Source of the DNA: Gnetum montanum
Taxonomy: Eukaryota; Streptophyta; Gnetopsida; Gnetales; Gnetaceae
Length of the DNA stretch: 64,000 nt
Direction: 5' to 3'
Assembly (NCBI GenBank): GCA_015680685.1
Contig: MNCI01016352.1
Span: 37,019 to 101,018 of the forward strand
This document shows positions 43,971 through 55,920 of this stretch, one piece after another. The notes under the pieces are model-generated. The model was given only the letters and a program-made list of their open reading frames with translations, made no database searches and was not told the DNA's origin. Every line of letters begins with the position of its first letter. Within the stretch, counting starts at the first letter, position 1. A program made the translations under genes and the position numbers.

Positions 43971-46384
43971 ATGGAACCTACGAACACCAATATTTCTGCT
44001 CTCCCCCTCTCTGACTCTAGCATGTCAGTCTCATACCCTGTGATCACCATTCGACCCATAGTGACTCATGGTGAGGTCAACCCTTAGGGGCGACCTCATC
44101 GGTCACTGAGACTGCAGGGCCGTGACCCCTCATTCACCACTTTCACCCCTAAGCAATACAACTTCATATGTGTCAAGATCCAAGCGAGCTTACCCATTGA
44201 TCAAACAGAACTTGATGCAAAAAGACATTATGAAGTCATCAACAAGGGAGGTCATGAATTCATCCCTGTCCCCTATGATATCATCCCACTCTCATAATTT
44301 CACCATCGACTCATCTCTCAGCTCCTTCTAGCAAGGAGCCAAAACTCACGACGATCCACTGAGGAGCCCCAAAACCAACATGATGTAGACAACTTTGAGG
44401 CACAATCTAAACCTAAGGATTCATACCATACTCTCAGTCCGCAAGCCTTCGTGAACCCATCATTCCACCCTCACTTGGTACTAGTGTCAACGAGCACACA
44501 AGCACTAGTATCCCAATAGAGATTACCCACGTCCATCTCCACCTAATACATACTACACATGCAAACAGATAGAGCCCCTTTCATCACCACATCTCTACAC
44601 ATCCAGGGTGTCACTTCACAGTTTGTGGCTAGGCAAGGAACCATACCCCTTGTTCAACTACCCACTCGCTTCAACGTGCCACACCCCGCAACCAAAACTC
44701 TGAACGTTGCTCCACAGCAACAAATGACAACCCAGCAATCTCCCCAACCAACTAATCTACCTACTACTCAAGAGTGGGTAGAAGAAAAATAATGGATGCA
44801 AGTGTTAGCTGATGAGGTAAAGCACCTCAAAACTGCCAACATCGAAGTAGTTAAAGTACTGGACTTCTACCATGATGATCTAATTAACTCTTCAATGCCA
44901 CTATTAGCTTTACCTAGGAAATCACACTACCCTAGTTAACCAAGTACAATGGGAAGGGAGATCTAAATGCTCACTTAGTCACATTTCGATCAGAAACTCT
45001 ATTGCTTCAAGCTTGGCCCCACACAATCTTGCACGTGTTCGCTATGTTCTTAACGGGCGTAGCCTTAGACTAGTACTGAGCCTTGCCATGTAACTCTATA
45101 TCCTCTCTTGAGGATATGTTACACTAGTTCATTACTAGGTTTAAGTAGAACCTGAAGCTTGAAGCAACACTAGACACTCTGATACAGGTGAAATAAGCAC
45201 CACTTGAGCCTATGCAGAAGTTCATCCAATGATGGAGTGTAGCCCTTAACGAACTTCATGAGCCCATCCATGAAACTTATTTGCTTATGATTCTGAAGGG
45301 AGTCGTGAATGACTTCATTAAGTTAAAACTATACTACCTAAGTGCTCAAACGTTAAGCCAAGAATTCACACAAATCAAGAACATAGAACAAGCTGCACAA
45401 ACTAGCAATGATCCCGCCTATGTGGCTTACAAGAACCAACACGTTTCCAAACAATAGACAACAACGGAAACTGTAGCCGCAAGCACAAAAACAACAAACA
45501 CTAGTACCAACCCAACCACAATGACAATGGCCACACCACAACCCAACTTCTAGTGCAAGGATCGCTCTAAGTACACGCCGCTACCCATGCGACCCTCTGA
45601 ACTACTAGAGCCACTCCTCAAAACCAGGCAAATCCAATACAAACATGTAGTGTAGAATGCTTGCTGTTGACACGATAGGTACTGCAAGCTACTGAGGAAC
45701 CCCACCTTAGCAGCGCCAAATGAGCCCCCAGTCCCACGACACTTCAAGTTAGACCAATTCTGTCACTACCACCAGATGTTTGGTCACAACACCGACACCT
45801 ACCGTGCATTACAGGATGATCTACAAGCAATGATAGAACGAGGCCAACTGAACGTCAACACCTTGAATCAACCCAGCAAAGATGATGCCTCCTATGTCAT
45901 AAATTCCATTAGCATAGATAGTAAGCCTAAACCTGTGCGACAACCTTTTGTGATCCATGTGCCTCCCAGCAAGGAAAAAATCCCCTTTGCCTCCATGAGT
46001 AAGAGTCCTTCCATTGTCATCCAGGTGCCACCTTGAGCACCTACAAAACCTTTCGTGGTCAAAGTACCACTGGAATCGTCCGCTAAGACATTCAACTGGC
46101 ATGATGTATCGACCACAACCACAAAGAAACCTTTCATCATCAAGGTGCCACAACATGCTAGTCAAACACCAACGACTCCTCCCAAACTACCATTTGTCAT
46201 AAAGGTGCCATCACACAGTGGCCCCTCACCTACCCACAGCCCAAACATAGGTAATACGGGTAAGCAAACCAAATGGCAACAGAAGAGGACGAATGAACAA
46301 CGAACAACACCCGCAGCTGAAGCAAAGGCCACACCTAGTACACAACAACCGAATGCTGGGGGCCATGCCCCTAATCCCAAATAA
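43971..46384 (+). pseudogene. gag: gag of element T (Tat-like)
   Basis: ATG at 43971, a Pro/Ser/Thr-rich N-terminal part, a gag core at 45140-45420 (MQKFIQ, LNELHEPIHETYLLMILKGV), a Thr-rich linker, and a knuckle remnant FCHYHQMFGHNTDTYRALQD near 45765. There the last Cys of the C..H..GH....C pattern of this lineage is Tyr. The C-terminal part repeats a PFVIKVP motif five times (45945-46215), related to the PFV...VP segment before the protease in Tat/Ogre elements. Stops and frame changes are present but fewer than in B1/B2. Confidence 0.75.
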
Positions 46385-46464
46385 ACTAGGCCCAAGCCCT
46401 CAACCCATATAGAGGCAACCAACACAACATCAAACAACACAGACTTTTAGCTACACTGGCTCAG

Positions 46465-47463
46465 GTGGAACAAACTCTCAAACAAAAGAACACAACCATG
46501 AGCTTGTATGACTTGGTCATGACATCATCGGCTCATTGCGAAGCCTTAGTGCAAACGTTAGCATCCATTCCTATTACAGATGACATCCCTGCTAACATGG
46601 AATCCATCAGTGCAACGATTTCACAACACACACCACAAGGATTGGGTTCAAAAACCTTAGCCTTCCGCGATGATGTAGTTAAAGTCAACCCCGAACGAGG
46701 GGAGGTCACAATAGCCCCATTTTTGATTAGCATACGTGTTGGGAAATGTACCATTTACAGAGTGCACGTTGATGATGGCGTGACAACAAACATAGTTCTA
46801 TACTCCATCATCGACAAACTAGGCATGGCATATGAGATCATGCCAACAGAAATCAGGTGCCTAAAATCCTTCAACAGATCATGTGTCATAGTCAAGGGCA
46901 TGATTAACCTATCCTTCATTGTAGGAGAACAATTCCCCACCAGCGTGGAGTTCACTGTCATAGAAGAGATGCCAAGTTTCAACATGATTCTTGGCAGACC
47001 TTGGCTAGCCCAACAACGGGCCGTTTCCTCACCAATACATCAAGAAATCCGCCTTCCATATGAAGGTGGACAAGTCATTATACATGGTGACAAAACTCCC
47101 TTTCAAGCTGACCACAACATAGAAATGTCACAAATCTTGAAAGAAGAGCCTCTTGATGCAACATACACAGTAACAAACATAACACCTAGAGCCAAAACGC
47201 TTGGACGAGTGGCAACTAACATAGTATTTAGAGCTAAAATGCTTGAACGAGTGGCAAAAACCATAAGCCTACCAGCTGAGCCTAAGCCTAAAATGCTTCC
47301 AAAACCACATCCAGTTAGGAGACAACCACACGATCAAAATGTCCCTACAGCCAAAAACAAGTCGGATCTCTGCACACTCTTCACATTCTTTCGCAGTGCA
47401 TATGTCACGTTCATTTGTATTGTACTAGCTTACGCATTCTCTCATGGCCAGAAAAGGCCTTAA
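46465..47463 (+). CDS. aspartic protease ORF of element T, 332 codons, with hydrophobic tail
   Basis: The longest open frame in the window, but probably the 3' part of a gag-protease polyprotein, so the ATG at 46465 is not certain. A helical N-terminal segment leads to the protease (residues about 85-210): YRVHVDDGVTTNIV is the active site, with Asp-Asp-Gly instead of Asp-Ser/Thr-Gly, and NMILGRPWLAQQRAVSSPIH is the flap-side LGRPWL motif of the Tat lineage. Two tandem RAKTLGRVATNI/RAKMLERVAKTI units follow. The end is hydrophobic (FFRSAYVTFICIVLAYAFSHG), like one membrane segment, then QKRP and stop. No RT follows. An intact frame suggests late loss of function or recent insertion. Confidence 0.7.
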   Translation: MEQTLKQKNTTMSLYDLVMTSSAHCEALVQTLASIPITDDIPANMESISATISQHTPQGLGSKTLAFRDDVVKVNPERGEVTIAPFLISIRVGKCTIYRVHVDDGVTTNIVLYSIIDKLGMAYEIMPTEIRCLKSFNRSCVIVKGMINLSFIVGEQFPTSVEFTVIEEMPSFNMILGRPWLAQQRAVSSPIHQEIRLPYEGGQVIIHGDKTPFQADHNIEMSQILKEEPLDATYTVTNITPRAKTLGRVATNIVFRAKMLERVAKTISLPAEPKPKMLPKPHPVRRQPHDQNVPTAKNKSDLCTLFTFFRSAYVTFICIVLAYAFSHGQKRP

Positions 47464-48065
47464 ACTAACACATGGCCTGGTATGGCTTTAAACTACCACC
47501 CACAGCCTAAAAAGGCCCTAAACTACCACTTTTCACATTGTTTTCTATTTTTCTTATGCATTTTAGTTCATGTTTTCTGCAGTTGCTATTTAACATTGCT
47601 TTCTCTGGTTGCTTTTTTTTATAGGATCATACAGATGCACACGCGTGCATCCACACCGAAAGTCCTGGCATCATGACTTAAAACTGATACCACACATCGT
47701 CCTGGCATCATGACGGTAAACTAACACCACCAGTCACACTCATAACACACACTATTGTCCTGGCATCATGATGGTAAACTGATACCACAGAATGTCCTGG
47801 GTTATGACTCAAAACTAACACCATAGAGTGGTCCTAGCATCATGACCTAAAATCGATACCACAGAGAGTCCGGTATGACACTGAATTGCCAAAATTTTGT
47901 TCACCAGAGTCTGTTAAGACTATAAACTAGCTTGCCTCTTCATAGTCTGCCACGACTATAAACTAGCAGCGCATCATCCGCTACGACGATAAACTGGCAA
48001 CGTCCAACAGGTTATGATGTAAAACTAACCCATGTTAGTCCGCTAAGACTATAAACTGGCAAGAT
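47440..48065 (+). repeat. TAAACT-core repeat array in 3' part of T
   Basis: Three sub-arrays share the core TAAACTR. Three GGCC...TTAAACTA units of about 30 bp lie at 47447-47530. Five units starting GTCCTGGCATCATGAC lie at 47667-47870. Five units like CGACTATAAACTGGCA lie at 47905-48060. They are imperfect and partly in alternating order. No gene overlaps. Confidence 0.75.
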
Positions 48066-49185
48066 CATATCTGGCACATTCATCTTCTACTATAATTCAT
48101 GACATTTCTTCATCAATGCCTACCGCATCATTCATCACATCGGCTCTGACAACATTATTTCTGCTCATTTTTTTTTGCCTTAAGTTTCACATGGTGCCTC
48201 CATTTGCATTGGCCACATTCATGTCTAAAGTGTTCTCTAACTCATTCACTTGTGGTTTTCTTGTCTTCTTGGAGTTGTGTTTGCAGGATGACACCCAGTG
48301 GTACTCGTACACAGATACACTTCATCACAGTGTCAAGGTGCCACATTGTCTTTGACGCACGCAAGCAGGTTAAACAATCTGTTCAAAGGTACATTCCCAG
48401 TTCCTGATACATTCTTAATTTCCCAAACACTCTCTTTCCATTTCCTACATGGTTACAATTCCCAGATACACCTAGTACACCCCAAAACTTTGAGCACATT
48501 GTTGCATGCTGTGACACTCTCAAGTAGTTGCAACACACAACACGACACATGAGCATGAGTGCAAAATTGAAAGAAAGCTCTTTCAAAAAAAAAATTCAAA
48601 ACAAAAAGATCAAAATGAACCACAAGTCCCTTGGCACTTCCCATACAAGCCCCAGGCAGGAAGGCAGTTGTCTTGGAAAGAACCATTCGTGTCTCACACC
48701 ATCATGTTTCATCTCACTGTGTGGCTTTGGGTGTTAGACAATGGGTTCCCTTAGACACTCCACAAGGGTCCTATTTCTCCAAAGAACACATCACCTCATC
48801 ACGTGGCTTTGGTTGTGACAACAAGTTCTCTTAAACTTGATACAAGAGTCTTGTTCCTCCAAAAGACGCACACCTCATGCCGTGGTTCCAAGTCTGCCAA
48901 ATACTAGCTATCAATAAGGACCAACATGAGTCGTTAGCACAGATGAACACTCCTCTCCCACACCAGCATAATCCCTTGATCAATTTCCAATTCCACAGTT
49001 GCAAACATCCTCCCTACCCATCTCAAAACCTTATTTCCTACTCCCATGTACTTTGAAAACTATGCGACAGCATTTGGCCAAGTGCCTAAGGATAATGCTG
49101 ACTACCAGGTTTCTTGCGGTGTTTTGTACTTCTTTTTCAATGACTCTTGGGTCGATTCCTCCAGGCATCAACAAAGAGGGTCCAA
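48066..49185 (+). other. 3' non-coding part and polypurine tract of T
   Basis: It contains an A-rich purine stretch at 48575-48620 and two related blocks around 48690-48780 and 48790-48850 (CTCATC...GTGGCTTTGG...GTTCCCTTAGAC / GTTCTCTTAAAC). It ends AACAAAGAGGGTCCAA (49170-49185), the likely priming tract before the LTR. Short frames are not supported. Confidence 0.5.
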
Positions 49186-51337
49186 TGAAAACACCACAAA
49201 ATTTTGGCTAGTACTTTCAGATAGAAAATAGAGCTAAGTCATGATGATCCCCAACATGACCAAGCTCCAAAGCATCAAAACAGCATTGAATGGAGCATAA
49301 TTGAAAAGGAAAAAGTTCCCTGGGATCCACAAGTGACTACATCAGCATCTGGCATCCAGAATTTCAAGTTTTGGGTTCAAAATAATTGGTTTTAACCAAG
49401 TATACTCTGTTCACACTGGGCTATACGTTGGCCAACGTATAGACCAGCGTATGGCAACTTTTGGACCCCAAAAATAAGTTAAAACATGCCATAATTGAGC
49501 ATCTGGACCCCCCATGACCTTCCCTAAGGTCCCTAGTAGCTCTTGGCCTCCTGAAAATTCAATTTTGGGTCCTAAATAATGCAATTTCATGTGTATACGC
49601 TAGGCACACCTTGGTATACGCTGGCTACCGTATAGCCCAGCGTATATCATCAAAAAGGGCCCAAAACAGGCATCATAGAGCAATATTTTCACATCAAATT
49701 AACTCTTGGAGGTAGGAAAAATATTGAGCATCATCATTGGCTCTTAAAGATCAAGTTTTGACCTTGAAATGATGCATTTTCATGCATATATGTTGGGTAC
49801 ACCTTGCTATACGCTGGCCAGCGTATAGCCCAGTGTACACCACCATGAATGGGGCAAATCAGGCACTTTTGGGCAAGTTTTCAACCTAGAATTGATCCTT
49901 AGGACATGGGAAATAATCCTACAAGGTCACAGGCTTCAAAAAACTTTAGTTTTGGGCTTCCAATGAGCCATTTTCACCTATTTATCCTGAGCACACCTTG
50001 GTATACGCTGGCCAGCGTATAGCTTAGTGTAGACCAGCAAAACAGGCCCGAAACTGCATCAAAATGAAGTCAAAATTAGCATCCAGACACCCTTGAGGAT
50101 CAGCAGAGCTTAGGCATCAAGGGACAAGCACCAACGTATAGAGTCAAACATCCAACATGGCAGTTCATGAGGTGTACGCTGAGGTTGACGCTGGCCAGTG
50201 TATAGCCCAGCGTCAACCCCACAAAGTCCTCCAAAACAACACCATATCAGGGCAAAATCAGCTCAAATTCGACATATAGCACCCTCAGGACATGAGCTAT
50301 GTAGATATACAGTTAAAATTGTCTTTGGAGGTCAAACTTTGGTAAAAAATGCATCATTTATGGTCCATACGCTGGCCAGCGTATGGAGCATATACGCCAG
50401 TGTACACACGCTAGACGCCCAATCTCATACGTTGAATGCTATACATAGATGCCAACACACGCTAGAGCATTTCAAGACATGTTGAGGCCAAAAAAAATAG
50501 GCTAGAGCATGGATCTAGAAGCCAGAGACATCATTCTTGTTGTAACATACAAATTCTTTTGTAAATTTTAAGTTTTTTGAGCGTTCCAAGCCTATACGTT
50601 GGGCGTTCATACGCCAATGTGTACGCTACATGCTATATAGTTGTAATGTATCTTGCACTCGGTCAATGCACCACCTATCTCCTAATTTGAATTTTTCTCA
50701 CCTCACAACCACTCATCTCCTTCCAGATCCGAATCTAATGTCCAGGATCTTATAAAAATCCTGATTTTTCACTAGATTCGGGAGGGGGAAGGTTGGAAAT
50801 TTTTACAAATGGACATAAAAAACTAAATTTGGTACACTTAGAAAATCTAGGCATTAACCTCTATATGCTAGGCATCAGACTTGGATGCTGCATTTCCCTG
50901 CAACCCAAAACCTGCATCTTCCAGCACCTGTCATCACCCACCGGGGCTAAACATCTACCTTGTGATCAATCCACAACTGCGTTCTGACCAGTGCACACTG
51001 TAATCATTTTTCAATACAAAACAGTTTACATTTTTCCCAGATTTATTGCAGTTTTCTTTATTTTTTTCAATTTACTTTTACATTCCCGTTTACATTATTG
51101 TGCCTGTTTACATTATGGTTTACGTTTAATGTGCATCGTTTACGTATAACCCAACGCATTGCAAAGTGCATGCATTGGGGAAGTCCTCATTTGATCTGCA
51201 TGTGGACCATTCAAGGCACTCTACCTTCATCCATTCCAGCTTGCCCTCAAGTGAAGGTAGGGTCTTCTGTATTTCTTCCGAGGATCTCCCGGTGTTTGTT
51301 TCATTCCAGCCTTGCACCGACGATTTCAGATGATACA
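49186..51337 (+). repeat. 3' LTR of element T (2152 bp)
   Basis: Same structure as the 5' LTR, with palindrome centres near 49431, 49624, 49817, 50011, 50194 and 50375, so the spacing is kept to within one or two bases. Three of the six are perfect palindromes of 20 bp or more. TATAAAAA is at 50751-50758. It ends GATACA; AGTTG follows. Confidence 0.9.
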
Positions 51338-51342
51338 AGTTG

Positions 51343-51969
51343 TAGAACATATTATTCGAGCAGCATTGTACTTAGACACATTTCATGAATGACAATAAGA
51401 TCAAGATTTATTCCTATTCATTGTAGCACTTTGACTTAGAATATATTTACTTTCAATGCAATTTATTTTCTATGTAGTTAGTTAACATTTACATTTCCAT
51501 GTATGTTAAGTAATCGATAGAATGAGCGTGACCAATTTCAAGTGTAAACATGTCTTTGCTTAGCAATCCCAGTAGTGTTATTGCTTGCTTTGCCTAGTAG
51601 CATAACACTTCGTAATCCTAGTAGTTGGTATGTGAGTTTAGGATGTGTACAGTAAGCTAGGAACGGAAACTCATCACCATTAGGATAGTTTAGGATTTAT
51701 ATTTTTGTTATTAATTAGTTTAAATAATTAATTTTTACATAATTATTTAGTTGGCTTAAGGGATGAACAAAATTAATAATTATATGCCTCACTTTGGACT
51801 AAACCATATGTGACAAAGCTACCACTAGTGCAAGTCAGAAGACAATGACTTGTGATCAATGCTTAACAATCTAGATACCAGAGTAGTTGTATCCATAGAA
51901 TTTGATCAGATTGCACATGAATGCTTATGATTCGTATGGTTGGGCATATAGTGTACTCGTCGCTCATCA
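51343..51969 (+). repeat. 5' LTR of D, part after nested T
   Basis: It continues the LTR of D from the same sequence found in the 3' LTR after GAGTTAGTTGTA (57120-57132). The poly(A) region has AATAAGA near 51393. The U5 repeats CTTAGCAATCCCAGTAGTG and CTTCGTAATCCTAGTAG follow. It ends GCTCATCA at 51969. Confidence 0.85.
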
Positions 51970-51970
51970 A

Positions 51971-51988
51971 TGGTGCCATTGCCAGGGA
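51971..51988 (+). promoter_or_regulatory. primer-binding site of D, tRNA-Asp type
   Basis: TGGTGCCATTGCCAGGGA, one base after the LTR, is a tRNA-Asp complement with a few transitions. Confidence 0.8.
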
Positions 51989-52101
51989 TGGTGCTAGTAA
52001 TCTAGATTAGTTATATTATAAATGATCACTATAAAAGCATTAACAATTTATCTTTTAAAAAATATTGATATTTTAAGTCATGCACATTATTAATTAAAAA
52101 C

Positions 52102-53640
52102 ATGTCTACTTCACATAGAGCCAGTAATCCATCACATCATGAGAACACTAGTAGAAGAAATTAGAGTGAACAATTGTAAGCAAGGATCTTATAAGATGAT
52201 GTTAAACTAATACAGACAATTCTAGAGTGGATGGAATTAGTCCTGGAATAAGGACCTCAAGGCCTAGGACCTCCTTCAAATCTTGAAGAGATAAATCAAG
52301 GAACCATAGGGGGAGATATAAGAGCTATAATGATTCTCCCGATTTACCATCTTTCTCTTCCTCTTCAACATCTAGTTCTGATGAAGATAAATGTAGGTAT
52401 AAAGATAGAGATACACTAAGGGATCAAGATGAAGATAGAAATTGAAAGCAAAGGCAATATGAAAGACATCAAAGTGAACAAAGATAATATCATCATATAC
52501 AAACAAATAGAAATAGAGAATATCACCAATATATGTTTGATGATGATAAACTCTTGTTGGCTACCAGAAGCATGATACAGATCAAGGAGGTAGTTTGAAT
52601 ACCCCATAGGCATCAAAGGGAAAGCTGCATCAAAAGGCTTGATATGAATAACATTCATAAATTTAAAGGAGGCTATAATTTCAAGTCTTCCATGATGCCT
52701 GCACCTTGCAAAATATTGAAAGTAAGTGGAAAAAGCTTAAGTTCTTTCCTAGGACACTAATAGAAGAAGTTAAAAGTTGGTATAGATCATTGGAACTAGA
52801 TTCAGTCCATCGGTGGTCCACTATGCTTGAGCTCTTCAATGAAAAATACCAAACCTATGAAAGAGTGTCCAATCTAAGAAAAAAAATCCAAGGGTGAAAG
52901 TAACAAAACCATGAATCCTTGGATGTAGCCTTGGATAGATACTATTCTCCACTACATAGATGTCTAGGCCATGGTTTTTTCCAAAAAGAATAGATTTTTC
53001 ACATCATAGTGATCAAAATAAGAAGAGGAAAAAGAACAAAGAGACAGGTAAAAACACTTATTGGAAAAATGGGAAAATAGTTGTAGTAGAAGAGGTTACA
53101 AACTAAGATATAGAAGAGGATGATGGATTTGAAATCTACTAATATGAACATCCAAAGAACTATTGCCTAGTTATGTTACATCTATAAGAGTTTGGGGCCT
53201 TTGCTTTGAATCCCAAGTTCGTAGAAAAGTAAATGCCTAGTAGATTATCTTACCCACAAGGCATCTATGGATAATCCTACAACTAATGGTACTATCCCAA
53301 TGGGATTTCTTATCAACCTAAAAACTATTATCAATCATAGAGGAAATACCCATAGTTATGGGGGATGCCATCAACAAACCAACAATATCCTTATTGCTAG
53401 TTAGACCCTTATGGATACTATGTTTAATAGCCTATTTCTCCAAATGGTTCTACTTCCTCTACCTCAAATCACTACTACTACTCTCTTGAATACCATCAAC
53501 CCACAACATCTCTTATGATATTACCATCCCATGCCTCTCATCATATGTTACATCCTCAGCACTCTCATACTTTTCTCCATCATATGTGACCATCAATAAT
53601 GTAGGAAGGATTGACATCACAACCTCAATAGAAGAATGGA
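52102..53640 (+). pseudogene. gag: gag of element D
   Basis: ATGTCTACTTCAC at 52102 corresponds to the MSSS start of B2 and C, but the matrix-like domain is missing and a Ser/Asp/Arg-rich linker follows at once. The gag core has a 63-codon open piece (52706-52897: KSWYRSLELDSVHRWSTMLELFNEKYQTYERV). The knuckle is destroyed near 53128. The Pro/Tyr linker then runs to 53640. Shorter than B2, with an internal deletion after the core. Confidence 0.8.
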
Positions 53641-53733
53641 AGTTGTGTTTGGAACATACAAGTGAATGATAATGTTAGTAAATCTTAGCAAAAATCTCAT
53701 AAATTTCATTTCATTAGGATAGTTCCCACACAT

Positions 53734-54330
53734 GTGAATAAAACTTGTAAACTTACTAGCTCATCAAAACTAGCAAAAGGCCAATCTAGTGCAAAACCCT
53801 TCATCACAAAAACAATGTCCCCTAATCCTATGCAAGAGCAAACAACCATTACTACTTTGACACAAAACATAAAAGATGAACCTATCACTGTGGAGGAACA
53901 AAAAATTCCATGCATTACTAATAATGATAAAAGATGCATTTTTGGGTCAAAAGTTCAAAATATTAACATAATCCCTATACCAACACACAAAAGAGTTAAG
54001 GAATAAGTGTGTGTGCAAAACCAAGTCTACATAGTAGCCACTAAACCAAAAGATACCCACTAGCTCAAAAATGAGAATTCAAAACTATTCAAAAGATGCA
54101 TTGAAACAACCAATCCACTTATTAGTTCTAGTCTTAAGAAAATGAACTGAACAGAGAACTTCAAAATAGACATCTTACACTCTAACTATACACTAAAAGA
54201 AGATGTTAAATAAGAAGATCCTAGAATTAAAATAGAAAATAAAAAAGAAAACATATCTAGACCTTCTAAAAAGGAAATACCTTCAAGTCCAATTAAAGAT
54301 GTCTCCAAATGATTGAAATGGGATTATCAT
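53734..54330 (+). pseudogene. post-protease linker of D, protease core deleted
   Basis: The 90-codon frame from 53734 contains KIPCITNNDKRCIFGS and, after a stop, VYIVATKPKDTH. These match the B1 linker after the protease (HIPCIAYNNNGCNC, YIVATKQEGTQW). The active-site half of the protease is absent, so a deletion joins gag to this linker. Confidence 0.6.
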
Positions 54331-54448
54331 CAATGTTAAATGCACTACATTGTAAAAAATTAAATCATTAAATATGATAAATGGAAAACTTATGTTGTAT
54401 AACCAAGGGAATGTGTGGTCCATTTTTCAAATGCTTGCCCATGATTTT

Positions 54449-54464
54449 AGTCATGGGGGAGATG
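54449..54464 (+). promoter_or_regulatory. internal polypurine-tract-like site in D
   Basis: AGTCATGGGGGAGATG, shared with C and, eroded, with A at the same place at the end of the coding part. Confidence 0.45.
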
Positions 54465-54581
54465 TCCCATCTTGAATCAAGAACTAAAAAGTGCATTTTT
54501 CACTTTTTTGTTTTACAATTTTTTATCATTTTCCTATTTCTTCAAAAAAAAATTCAATTCTTAATATGTTTTCTATTTTTT

Positions 54582-54586
54582 GTTAT
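54582..54586. repeat. left target duplication of solo LTR S (GTTAT)
   Basis: It pairs exactly with GTTAT at 55373-55377. Confidence 0.85.
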
Positions 54587-55372
54587 TGATGAGTGGCGAG
54601 GTACCCCTACACTCAACCATACGAATACGAGTGTTACATGCGCAATCCAGTTGAACTCCGCAAACTAAGTGCCTACACACCTTATGGAACACCTAAGGTT
54701 CATCAATCATTGTCCTCCCAAACTCACTTGTATTTGTCATGGTTGTATGGTTAAGTGAGTTTGAGGTATGTGATTTTTATATCTTTTCTCTTTTATCGCC
54801 TATGCTAATGAGGGAAAGGGTGAAGAGACTAAATAACTAACTTCAACTAACTATGCCTTAATTACCCTAGCATTAGTATCCATTCCCACTTGCTGTTTCA
54901 CACCCTGAACCAATGAAACATTGTTGGGATTACCAAACGTTATTTGTTACTGGGATTACCAAGTGTAACGCACGTGCTCAAAGCGGTCGTACTGAATGCA
55001 CTTAACTATGAGAGTTGAGGGTTGAGAGAGATTAAGTCCTTAAGAAAGCATTTAAAAAATTAACAATAATTAAAGTCCTATTTAGCTTAGTCCATATACT
55101 GCAAGGTTTATCCAAAAGTTCATCTTTATTGCCGTACACAATTGTGTGCTCAGGTACAGAATTGCTCGAATAAAGATCCGTTCACTTTGGGACTCCTATT
55201 GCGGGCACATGGAAATTATTTTAACTCTAGAATGGAAAAATGGCAAGAGTTTGGCTAAGGTCTAGATCTAGATGGCAAAACAAGGGAGAGCCACCTCTTA
55301 TTTATAGATTTGGCAACGCACTGCGAGATCGTGTATACGATATCGCGGCCCATGCTATATCGTGTCCCATCA
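54587..55372 (-). repeat. solo LTR S of the C family (786 bp)
   Basis: TGATGAGTGGCGAGG to GTCCCATCA, the same family as the LTRs of C and in minus orientation. It is flanked by perfect GTTAT duplications without any internal part: the product of LTR-LTR recombination. TATA box on the minus strand at 55299-55306; poly(A) inverted repeat ATCTTTATT/AATAAAGAT near 55123 and 55170. U3 has one complete and two partial GATATCG motifs. Confidence 0.95.
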
Positions 55373-55377
55373 GTTAT

Positions 55378-55920
55378 TTTTCTTTTCTTTTGTTTTCTTT
55401 ATAAGTTTCTCTTTTCTTGAGTCATTTTCTTTATGTTTTATGAATGTCTAATATGTTTTTGTTAATAGTATTGCCAATCATGATGGAGAAGTTGACACCA
55501 TGTATTGGGCCTTTGTCCTATACTATCAAGATGATTAGTTAAACAATTATGTAAAGCAGTAAGCTTACATATCCATCCCTCCAGTTCTATAAATGAGAGG
55601 TCTTTATCATGAAAGTAATATGGTTCTTCTCACGTAAAACTAAAATTAATTAATGATAATTATGCCTTGAAGAAAATGGGAAAGACTAAGTGGGAATTAA
55701 AAAGGGTGTAACCTCGATGGGATTTGTTAGGTTTTCTTTTTGACTTCCATCTTGTGGCCTATGACTCTTCATGAAACATATCATCACTCCTATTGTCATT
55801 CAATAAAAAGGAAGCATGTCTTTGAATGGTGTGGTTTCCAGAAAAAAAAAAAGAAAAAAAAATAGAGAGAAAACACAAAAACAAAAAAAGATGATTTTTC
55901 TAACACCCCATTTTTTAAGG
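55378..55920 (+). other. non-coding region of D after solo LTR
   Basis: It continues the region between pol and third ORF: T-rich tracts, CTATACTATCAAG at 55519 (A: CTATGCTATCAAG at 1769) and CTTTGAATGGTGTGGTTTCC near 55820 (B2: 25721). No gene. Confidence 0.6.

Larger units (their letters stand above)
41189..51337 (+). mobile_element. Tat-like gag-protease element T, nested in LTR of D
   Basis: Two LTRs of 2180 and 2152 bp (TGAAAACACC...TACA) flank a primer site, a repeat-rich leader, gag, protease and a repeat-rich 3' part. The total is 10149 bp, with a perfect AGTTG duplication on both sides (41184-41188, 51338-51342). There is no RT, RNase H or integrase, so mobilisation would need enzymes from another element. 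In the first 100 aligned LTR bases I count five differences, all transitions. Confidence 0.9.

Noticed and set aside
45821-46165. Minus-strand frames opposite the T gag and protease
   Set aside because: They are shadows of the PFVIKVP repeats and the protease on the plus strand, with no homology.
48500-48900. Short overlapping frames on both strands before the 3' LTR of T
   Set aside because: None is conserved, none has a recognisable domain, and the region is repetitive.
41189-51337. CRISPR-like array from the regularly spaced LTR palindromes
   Set aside because: Spacing is 193 bp, units are diverged tandem repeats within LTRs of a plant retroelement, and there are no short unique spacers or cas genes.
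52416-52658. 80-codon minus-strand frame rich in Ile and Leu
   Set aside because: It is the complement of the Asp/Arg/Lys-rich linker of the D gag.
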